5,114 nt of DNA from Treponema sp. (GTDB lineage Bacteria; Spirochaetota; Spirochaetia; Treponematales; Treponemataceae). This document shows, in pieces, positions 1 to 5,114 of the stretch (positions within the stretch are counted from its first letter, which is position 1; every line of letters starts with the position of its first letter). A program made the translations under genes and the position numbers. The DNA lies in NCBI GenBank assembly GCA_021442965.1, contig JABUUX010000231.1:1-5114 (forward strand), given 5' to 3'. The notes under the pieces were generated by a model. That model was not told the origin of the DNA and ran no database searches. It worked only from the letters and a program-made list of their open reading frames with translations.

Positions 1-428
1 CCAATATCTGCTAAGGTCTTTCCTCTGATTCCGTTCTTTTTGGCTGAAATAGGATTGTCTTTATCCAATAATTCATCAGTCATATTAATTATGAATTCAT
101 TCTTTATTATCTTCATACCACTGAAGAAAACTACTTCAAGGTCAAAACTGTTGTTTGAAAGAGGATCTGTTATTTCAAATAAATTAGGAACTCCAGATAA
201 AAGACGATTTTCCAAAGATGGCAACTCAACACATTTTGTGATTCTTACCATCTTTAATTCACCATTCATATCCAAAATATAAGCATCAGGAATTCTACTG
301 TCCTTTGACATTTGGCCTATTGAAACACGATTCCCATTCTTCGTCTTAGGAATAGCAGAAGACTTGTCAGAGTAAGGTTCTATACGACATTGGAAGTGTT
401 CACCATATCTAATTTCATTCAATTTCAT
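1..428 (-). CDS. Unrecognised protein, N-terminal 142 residues (3' end outside window)
   Basis: The frame starts at the ATG at 426-428 and is open to the left edge without a stop. The start is well supported: GGAGG at 435-439 lies 6 nt upstream, and ATG overlaps the kinase stop as ATGA, the classic coupled arrangement. The protein begins MKLNEIRYGEHFQCRIEP and is polar, with alternating short strands: RVSIGQM (about 34-40), DAYILDMNGELKMVRITKC (about 48-66), LFEITDP (about 83-89) and FDLEVVFFSGMKII (about 95-108), then a Lys/Asp-rich stretch. This suggests a beta-rich N-terminal domain. I see no signal peptide, membrane segment, Walker motif or catalytic signature in the visible part, and I do not recognise the family. 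Its position, coupled to the kinase, makes it a probable functional member of the cluster (substrate, sensor or effector), but that is inference. Codon choice looks like that of its neighbours. Confidence 0.85.
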   Translation of the reverse strand, partial: MKLNEIRYGEHFQCRIEPYSDKSSAIPKTKNGNRVSIGQMSKDSRIPDAYILDMNGELKMVRITKCVELPSLENRLLSGVPNLFEITDPLSNNSFDLEVVFFSGMKIIKNEFIINMTDELLDKDNPISAKKNGIRGKTLADI

Positions 429-1882
429 ACACTTCCTCCAATTATTTCAATGCGAGCTTTTTCAGACATTGAACCTTTATAATAAGCAGTAAGAATAGTG
501 TCTTTATTAACTATTCTTTTCCTGGCAAGAATTTCTTCTTTTCCGTCATCAAAAGAAAGATAAACAACACTGGAATCCTTTAGTTTTCTCAACTCGATAG
601 AGGCACCATTATTTTTTATTCCAATAACAGGTTCATCGCCTTTCCCAATCCTGAATGGTTCAAAACATCTGGTAGGAATTTCAACTTCCTTGCCAAAATC
701 GATTTCATGAACAAAAACAGATTCTTTTCCATTAGCCTTAACTGTAACGACTTTTAAAATATCTCCTTTTGCCGAAGCACAATAAGGACATTTTTCATTG
801 TCATGGAAATATGTCATTCCACAGGAAGGGCAACAAATTGTCTTATCTGCAGCACGGACAAAAGCAAGCGGCCAGCGTGTTAATGGAGTTCTCAATTCCA
901 GCTTTGTATGACCTGCTCCGAAAGTATTATCAAATAAAGCCATTAATTCAGGAGTAAGGAATAATTCCATAACCTGCTCGAAACTTCCATAGGAATTGGA
1001 ATCATCATCCTGATCAAAAATCCATGGCAGTGTTCCGTCATCTTTGAAGTCCCGTGTATCTTTCTGGGCTTGAACCGTTACTGTTTTTGCCCAATCATCT
1101 TCCTCTCCATTATCCCCAACAACTTTTTCACCTTTGAACGGATGCATCATCGTAAGAATATAAAACGCGGCTATTGCAAAAGCGTATGAGTCAGAAAATA
1201 TTGTTGCACCATTCTTTCCGTTTATAATCTCTGGAGCTCCATACCCGGGAGTAAAATATGTCTTACCTTTACCGGCAAAATTGATATTATCAGCATCAAT
1301 CAAACCACCTTGAATCGACTGACCTTTTTTCTTATACATCAGATTCCCAGCTGAAATATCACCATAAACTAAACCATTCGTATGCAATGACGCCAAAAGC
1401 TCAGAAACCTTGTAAAGTGCAAGAAGGCGAGTCCTCAAACCGCCAGAAATACAATAATTTGCCCATATCTCTGCATTAGGGACCGAATTCCCATCCTCAT
1501 CACATAGCCATGATGGCATCTCTTTTACTGTTTCTTTTAGTTTTAAGAAGGATTCAAGACTTTTCATTCCATTCATGAATGTCATTACATATCCTGCATG
1601 ACTCTTCAAAACAGCTAAAGGTTGCGAAAGATTTATATCTCGTGGTATTGGAAGTCTTCTGATATTATTCAAACGTTCTGACACTTCCCTTACAGCATCG
1701 CTATCGGTAACAGGTTCCCCATTTGAATCAATTGCTATCTTAACAGCAATATCCATATCATCTTTTTCATGATATACAATTCCCTGTCCACCATGGCCGA
1801 TTTCAGATGAAGTATGGAAAACTCTGTTCTCCATATCAACAACAGTGAGAATTTTTACTTCTGTCTTTTCATCATTCTTCAT
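425..1882 (-). CDS. Ser/Thr protein kinase-like protein with zinc ribbon and beta-rich C-terminal domain
   Basis: The 485-residue product has an N-terminal kinase fold (about 20-340) with a glycine loop IGHGGQGIVY (28-37), lysine 48 in AVKIA, catalytic loop VYGDISAGN (172-180, Asp175 and Asn180), metal-binding Asp196 in LIDADN (the DFG equivalent) and GAPE (215-218). All catalytic residues are kept. The usual HRD arginine is glycine (YGD), so it is a non-RD kinase that may not need activation-loop phosphorylation. A zinc ribbon follows (Cys351, Cys354, Cys365, Cys368). The last 110 or so residues look beta-rich, with RIGKGDEPVIGI at 411-422 faintly like an FHA or OB-type fold; I cannot tell which. 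Kinase plus zinc ribbon plus beta tail fits the kinase of the TerY-P triad. I chose the ATG at 1880-1882, which has AGGAAGG 7 nt upstream, over an in-frame TTG six codons earlier. It is separated from the phosphatase by 2 nt, and its stop overlaps the next start. There are no membrane segments, unlike PASTA-type receptor kinases. Confidence 0.92.
   Translation of the reverse strand: MKNDEKTEVKILTVVDMENRVFHTSSEIGHGGQGIVYHEKDDMDIAVKIAIDSNGEPVTDSDAVREVSERLNNIRRLPIPRDINLSQPLAVLKSHAGYVMTFMNGMKSLESFLKLKETVKEMPSWLCDEDGNSVPNAEIWANYCISGGLRTRLLALYKVSELLASLHTNGLVYGDISAGNLMYKKKGQSIQGGLIDADNINFAGKGKTYFTPGYGAPEIINGKNGATIFSDSYAFAIAAFYILTMMHPFKGEKVVGDNGEEDDWAKTVTVQAQKDTRDFKDDGTLPWIFDQDDDSNSYGSFEQVMELFLTPELMALFDNTFGAGHTKLELRTPLTRWPLAFVRAADKTICCPSCGMTYFHDNEKCPYCASAKGDILKVVTVKANGKESVFVHEIDFGKEVEIPTRCFEPFRIGKGDEPVIGIKNNGASIELRKLKDSSVVYLSFDDGKEEILARKRIVNKDTILTAYYKGSMSEKARIEIIGGSV
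435..439 (-). promoter_or_regulatory. Ribosome binding site (GGAGG) of the unrecognised downstream gene
   Basis: GGAGG on the minus strand ends 6 nt before the ATG at 428, inside the last codons of the kinase gene. It is the strongest Shine-Dalgarno match in the window. It is the main evidence that the open frame at the left edge is a real gene. Confidence 0.8.
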
Positions 1883-1884
1883 AC

Positions 1885-2610
1885 TCAAACCTTCCTGCAA
1901 ACAAAAACTGCTGTCTTATCATCACTATGTCTTGGGACCGGCCAATTCGATATCCAGTTCCTCATATCTTTTTTTATCTTTCTGCTGCTTTTTGTCATAT
2001 ACTGATTCGTCAATTCAGAAACAAATGCCATATCTGCTCCTTGCTGCAAATCATCAGATATCCCGTCTGAACACAAAAACACACTTTTCAAATCTCCAGA
2101 AGAAATTGTCTTTATATTCCAGGCTTCCGGGAAAACATTTTCTTTTAGCGCTCTTGTCATATTTGAAAAAGATTCTTCTTTTGAATCAGACATAACAACA
2201 CTCTTTTTTTCATCTTCAAACTGGCAAGAAATCATTCCATCCCCTAACTGAAGAAGATAAAGAGTATTCTGAAAATTAATTGCTCCCAAAAATGTAGCAG
2301 CACAGTCTTTCACTTCAAAAGGGCTATTCTGAATCTTTGAAACCCATTTTTTTACAAAATCACTGGCAAAGACTTCAATCACTTTTTCCTGTTTGAAAAC
2401 CCATTTCTTTGCTAACTTTACAAATAAACGACATGCAGTTTTTGAACCAAAATCCGAATGAGACTTACTACCTAAACCGTCAGAAACTGCTGCAATAAAG
2501 CATTTTCCAGACAAATAGAGATAATGAGAATCCTGCATTGGAAGTTTCTGTTTTACATGTAAAGGTCCAATGCTTTCAACACTGGCTCCTTTCCATTTTG
2601 TGTTCCACAT
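1885..2610 (-). CDS. PP2C-family protein Ser/Thr phosphatase
   Basis: The 241-residue product is the size of a minimal bacterial PP2C domain and would remove phosphate from Ser/Thr residues using two metal ions, in the cytosol. The motifs appear in the expected order: QD (26-27), SDGLGS (43-48, equivalent of DGxGG), CAATF (103-107, the conserved Thr-rich strand), LGDG (122-125), SDGISD (181-186) and SDDKTAV (229-235). The metal-binding aspartates expected of the family (Asp27, Asp44, Asp182, Asp231) are all present, so it should be active. The ATG is supported by AAGGG at 2618-2622, 7 nt upstream and overlapping the stop of the vWA gene. The gap to that gene is 10 nt and to the kinase 2 nt. 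Such placement suggests it opposes the adjacent kinase, acting on the kinase itself, the vWA proteins, or both; this part is inference. There is no additional domain and no signal peptide. Confidence 0.93.
   Translation of the reverse strand: MWNTKWKGASVESIGPLHVKQKLPMQDSHYLYLSGKCFIAAVSDGLGSKSHSDFGSKTACRLFVKLAKKWVFKQEKVIEVFASDFVKKWVSKIQNSPFEVKDCAATFLGAINFQNTLYLLQLGDGMISCQFEDEKKSVVMSDSKEESFSNMTRALKENVFPEAWNIKTISSGDLKSVFLCSDGISDDLQQGADMAFVSELTNQYMTKSSRKIKKDMRNWISNWPVPRHSDDKTAVFVCRKV
1890..1896 (-). promoter_or_regulatory. Ribosome binding site (AGGAAGG) that fixes the kinase start
   Basis: AGGAAGG on the minus strand lies 7 nt before the kinase ATG at 1882, within the final Arg-Lys codons of the phosphatase gene. 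It favours this ATG over the in-frame TTG at 1900, which lies upstream of the site. Confidence 0.8.
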
Positions 2611-2620
2611 ATCGTTTCCC

Positions 2621-3079
2621 TTAAAAGTTTAATGATTCAATAGCTGCTGATACTTCCAGAGAACTGAAAAGATATTTTTTCTGCTCAGTTGCCATTAAGT
2701 TTTCGGGAAAAAAAGTTTTCCCGTTTATTTCTCTTGAATCAGCACCTACCAAAATGACCCTGAACTTTATCCCAGTATTATCTCTGATAAAAGAAGTCAA
2801 ATCCGATTTATCTTCATTACTAAATCCATCAGTCAAAAGCAAAAATGGTCCTTCATTAGTTCTCATGAAATCCAGCAAAACTGATATTATGGATTTTCCG
2901 TCGAAAATGATTTTCTCATTTTCCCCTGAAAGCGGAAGTGCATTTACCTTTTCACCCCATACAAAAAAACTACAATCTATTCCTTCTGTGAGCTGCATTT
3001 CTCTGATAATTGATTGGATTACTTCAGGTTTACCCAATGAGCTCATACTTCCCGAGCTATCAATTAATACGTTAATCAT
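2621..3079 (-). CDS. Short stand-alone vWA-domain protein
   Basis: The 152-residue product is little more than one vWA fold. It opens directly with the first beta-strand and MIDAS motif: Asp7-x-Ser9-x-Ser11 within IDSSGSM. It continues with WGEKV (41-45, edge strand), GKSI (61-64, where the MIDAS threonine would be expected, perhaps replaced by Ser63) and LLLTDG (80-85, MIDAS Asp84), then the strand FRVILVG. Metal binding is therefore likely. vWA modules mediate metal-dependent protein contacts and in TerY-P loci accompany a phosphatase and a kinase; an adaptor or phosphorylation target is inferred. I chose the ATG at 3077-3079: it has a GGA 7 nt upstream, and its overlap with the end of the CARF nuclease (shared ATGATTAA) is typical of coupled translation. 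An in-frame TTG at 3091 or GTG at 3085 would add only 4 or 2 residues. There is no signal peptide or membrane segment. It is shorter than usual TerY proteins (around 200 residues). Confidence 0.87.
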   Translation of the reverse strand: MINVLIDSSGSMSSLGKPEVIQSIIREMQLTEGIDCSFFVWGEKVNALPLSGENEKIIFDGKSIISVLLDFMRTNEGPFLLLTDGFSNEDKSDLTSFIRDNTGIKFRVILVGADSREINGKTFFPENLMATEQKKYLFSSLEVSAAIESLNF

Positions 3080-4799
3080 TTTCACATCCAATTATTTTCT
3101 TAATCTGTTCAATCAGGTTGTCACCAGAAACAATCTCAACGTTTGGTGTCTCTTTGATTTTCTTTTCCAAAATATCAGAATCAGGAGTTCTTGAATATGC
3201 AAGAATTCCTTTCCCTTCAATTCCACCATAATATCGCGTAATTGTTGAAAGCTTCTCTACATGTTCTACTTCCGGACGACCTGATTTACATTCAACAATG
3301 AATAGCTGTTTCCCGTTTGTAAATACAACATCCATTTCCTGATAAATATAATGGTCTGAATCAAATTCAGAAGTTGTTTTGTTAAAATCAACTTTTATTC
3401 CATGACGTATATCAAGAAGTTTTCCCTTTTCTTTAAGGGGATAAAGATGGTTATATACATATTCTTCAAGCCAACCTCCCTTGATATAAGTACTGAACTG
3501 TGATTCATCTTCAAATGCATAATCAATCGTTTTTGTCCTTAGAAAAAATGGACCGTCTGCTAAAGGCAATATTTCTAGATATTGTGGATTTTCAATAGAA
3601 AGCGAATAAAAACACTCTCTCTTGTTCATTTCCTGAATATCTTTATAAACATAGTTGAGCTTTTCACGGACTTTCCACATTTCTTCGGTCATACCAATGG
3701 AATCTTCATCATCAGCACCAGTACGTCCTTGATCGCAAATACCTAATCCATTGCTGTTCAATAAAATAAAAGACTCAACCTTTTCTATTGGCTTAAGATT
3801 TTCAGTTTCAAAATCATTGAGATATGTAATCTTTAGTTCCTTTCCTCCGACATAAAAAGGAACTCCTCCAAGTTTTCTGCATGCATTTATTGCTCCGGCA
3901 TACATCAATTTTGTTCCACCAGTAAGGTTGAACCCGATTCTCGCATCCCATGGCAATTCTGATGTATCAGCAATAATCTTTTCAAAAACATCACTTGGAT
4001 TATAAGGGGCCGCTTTTAGCTGAGCGAATTCACATCCTTCAGGAATGAACTGCTTCATACATTCTGCATCAAAATTTCCTGATGAAACAAATACGTGTTT
4101 TTTACAATTAAAATGATTCACTCCAAGTAAGGCAGGTATTCTCTGTTCACCAAACAATGTATAGATTACATCATAGGATTCAGCTTTTTTTTCATCTTTT
4201 GGATTTGGGTTCTGTTTTGAGTTCCATGCAAGCCATTCTTTTGGTGGCATAACAGAAACAGGAGGTTTTCGTGGATCCGAACTTGCAATAAGCCTTTTTG
4301 AAAGTCCTGGAAATTTAAAAGCAGCCAAAGCCCATGAAAAAGCCATCAATGGAGTTCCTGGACTCAGGAAAATTGAAACACGGCATTCTTCATGCAAATC
4401 TACAATATGTTGCAGGGCCTGAACTGCAGCATAATAAATTCCTTCTGAGTCATTCAACTCAGAAAGATTTACTGGAATCAGGCCTACCGAAACAGTTTTC
4501 CCCATTTCGGCAACTTTCCCTTCAATATATTTTATGAAGTGCTTGTGGGCGGCAGTACAGTTTGCATATTCATAAGTAAACTTGAATTTCGAATCCGCAT
4601 CTTCAGAAGCCTGAACATCCTTCAATTTGGAAACAAAGTCTTCTCTTGAAATGCTGTCATCATGTTTTGTGTAGCCAAGAACAATAACATCGGTATAATC
4701 ACCGTCTGCTAAAGCTCCCAAAACTGGGCCACTTTTTTCAAACCCCAATGATGATCTAAAATCTGTAATGCCGTACCATGTCACAAGATAGTTTTTCAT
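3072..4799 (-). CDS. Two-CARF-region protein with C-terminal PD-(D/E)XK nuclease (Card1/Can2-like)
   Basis: The predicted product is a 575-residue soluble nucleotide-sensing nuclease. Region 1 (about 1-190) begins with a beta-strand and VTWYGITDFR (6-15), then a GPVLGAL helix and the strand VIVLGYT, and carries SPGTPLM at 146-152. This resembles the N-terminal CARF-like sensor of RtcR-type regulators. Region 2 (about 205-345) has strand HVFVSSGN (235-242) and the loop FNLTGGTKLM (290-299), the typical ligand-loop signature of Card1/Can2/DUF1887 CARF domains. After a helical linker (about 368-395), the nuclease (about 435-570) shows GGWLEEYVYN (441-450, candidate catalytic Glu445/446), Asp490 in EMDVVF, and Glu503-Cys-Lys505 in IVECKSG. 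The PD-(D/E)XK core therefore looks intact. Family members are activated by cyclic oligoadenylate and cut DNA and/or RNA; the ligand and substrate here are unknown. The ATG is preceded by AAGGCGAG (4804-4811). The 3' end overlaps the next gene by 8 nt. There is no sigma-54 ATPase domain, so it is not RtcR. Confidence 0.88.
   Translation of the reverse strand: MKNYLVTWYGITDFRSSLGFEKSGPVLGALADGDYTDVIVLGYTKHDDSISREDFVSKLKDVQASEDADSKFKFTYEYANCTAAHKHFIKYIEGKVAEMGKTVSVGLIPVNLSELNDSEGIYYAAVQALQHIVDLHEECRVSIFLSPGTPLMAFSWALAAFKFPGLSKRLIASSDPRKPPVSVMPPKEWLAWNSKQNPNPKDEKKAESYDVIYTLFGEQRIPALLGVNHFNCKKHVFVSSGNFDAECMKQFIPEGCEFAQLKAAPYNPSDVFEKIIADTSELPWDARIGFNLTGGTKLMYAGAINACRKLGGVPFYVGGKELKITYLNDFETENLKPIEKVESFILLNSNGLGICDQGRTGADDEDSIGMTEEMWKVREKLNYVYKDIQEMNKRECFYSLSIENPQYLEILPLADGPFFLRTKTIDYAFEDESQFSTYIKGGWLEEYVYNHLYPLKEKGKLLDIRHGIKVDFNKTTSEFDSDHYIYQEMDVVFTNGKQLFIVECKSGRPEVEHVEKLSTITRYYGGIEGKGILAYSRTPDSDILEKKIKETPNVEIVSGDNLIEQIKKIIGCEND
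3087..3089 (-). promoter_or_regulatory. Weak ribosome binding site (GGA) of the short vWA gene
   Basis: GGA on the minus strand lies 7 nt before the ATG at 3079, inside the last codons of the CARF nuclease gene. The match is short, so this gene may depend on ribosomes that have just finished the nuclease gene, whose stop lies inside the same ATGATTAA octamer. Confidence 0.5.
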
Positions 4800-4822
4800 A
4801 AAACTCGCCTTTTTCCTTTGTA

Positions 4823-5114
4823 TTACCAGTAGCTTCCTGTATCTGGAATTGTAGCCACAGGTTCAACAATTTCTTTAGGCGGTTCAATTTTCATAATAAC
4901 ATTCGGATTCTGAGAATGACTTCTTGTAGCTACGCTCATAGTTACAAACTTAAAGAACTTATGCATTGATGAAGCATCTTTTGCATAGAAAAGAGGATTT
5001 TCTGTTCCTTCAATAAAACGCTTAAGAACTGCTTCATTTGCATCACTTCCAATAGCCATAGCCATACGGTCACATTTTGAAGAACGTCCATCTTTGATGA
5101 AATTATCCATTGGA
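4823..5114 (-). CDS. TerY-like vWA-domain protein, C-terminal part (5' end outside window)
   Basis: The frame is open to the right edge, so the protein begins outside the window; about 97 residues are visible. The ATG at 5108-5110 is very probably internal, since the frame continues upstream of it (a Pro codon precedes the Met). The motif CDRMAMAIGSDANEAVLKRF, followed by an NPLFYAKDAS stretch and then FFKFVTMSVATRSHSQNPN, matches my memory of the end of TerY-family vWA domains, where a late beta-strand and the final helix carry these residues. The N-terminal MIDAS motif (DxSxS) lies outside the window and cannot be checked. The last 25 or so residues are Pro/Glu/Val-rich and end in Tyr-Trp, probably a flexible tail. 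TerY-like proteins are cytosolic metal-dependent adhesion-type modules thought to scaffold Ter and phosphorylation-triad complexes. It is the most upstream gene seen and lies 23 nt before the CARF nuclease gene. Family assignment is fairly sure; exact role is inferred. Confidence 0.85.
   Translation of the reverse strand, partial: PMDNFIKDGRSSKCDRMAMAIGSDANEAVLKRFIEGTENPLFYAKDASSMHKFFKFVTMSVATRSHSQNPNVIMKIEPPKEIVEPVATIPDTGSYW

Noticed and set aside
40..282. Plus-strand open frame of 80 codons at the left edge
   Set aside because: It lies opposite the well-supported minus-strand partial gene (strong GGAGG site, ATGA overlap), and I recognise no family or convincing motif in its product.
1814..2195. 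Two overlapping plus-strand open frames (63 and 116 codons), one Phe/Leu-rich and membrane-like
   Set aside because: They are antisense to the start of the kinase and the end of the phosphatase. The Phe/Leu richness comes from reading the complement of Lys/Glu-rich codons.
3077..3091. TTG start at 3091 for the short vWA protein
   Set aside because: The ATG at 3079 has a better-spaced GGA and begins right at the first vWA strand. The TTG adds four residues and has no clear binding site.
2754..3194. Plus-strand open frame of 146 codons
   Set aside because: It covers the antisense of the vWA gene, including its MIDAS codons, and the end of the nuclease gene. Its product shows no recognisable domain.
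3072..4799. RtcR-type RNA-repair regulator
   Set aside because: The N-terminal motif is RtcR-like, but there is no sigma-54 AAA+ domain or helix-turn-helix; the C-terminus is a PD-(D/E)XK nuclease.
1..5114. CRISPR array, transfer RNA, transposon ends, terminator hairpins or promoter within the window
   Set aside because: Almost every base is coding, the largest intergenic gap is 23 nt, and I saw no spaced repeats, long inverted repeats or T-tract hairpins in the gaps.

Overview
The window is one tightly packed minus-strand gene cluster that reads from the right edge to the left edge. It holds six genes with almost no intergenic space; two run off the ends. Base composition is AT-rich (about 37-40% GC in the lines I counted), TGA is used as a normal stop, and Shine-Dalgarno sites are purine-rich. 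This points to a low-GC bacterium. A host-associated spirochaete such as Treponema is conceivable, but I cannot establish the taxon from this sequence.

In transcription order (right to left) the genes are: (1) the C-terminal end of a TerY-like von Willebrand factor A (vWA) protein, 4823-5114; (2) a 575-residue protein with two CARF-like Rossmann regions and a C-terminal PD-(D/E)XK nuclease of the Card1/Can2 (DUF1887) type, 3072-4799; (3) a short stand-alone vWA protein, 2621-3079; (4) a PP2C-type protein phosphatase, 1885-2610; (5) a Ser/Thr-kinase-like protein with a four-cysteine zinc ribbon and a beta-rich C-terminal tail, 425-1882; (6) the N-terminal 142 residues of an unrecognised protein, 1-428. 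The last is a real open frame that overlaps the kinase by ATGA. The spacings from (1) to (6) are 23 nt, an 8-nt overlap, 10 nt, 2 nt and a 4-nt overlap, so a single polycistronic mRNA with translational coupling is likely. I see no promoter, terminator, RNA gene, CRISPR array, transposase or repeat; the promoter must lie right of the window.

The vWA + PP2C + zinc-ribbon kinase set is the signature of the TerY-P (TerY-phosphorylation) triad, known from comparative genomics of Ter stress systems and reported as antiphage. The unusual feature is a two-CARF nuclease placed inside the set, between the two vWA genes. CARF proteins normally sense cyclic oligoadenylate made by type III CRISPR complexes, but no CRISPR gene is visible here. 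My working model is inference: a phosphorylation switch (kinase against phosphatase, scaffolded by the vWA proteins) is linked to a ligand-activated nuclease effector, with gene 6 as an additional target, sensor or effector. This makes the locus a good candidate for a composite defence system.
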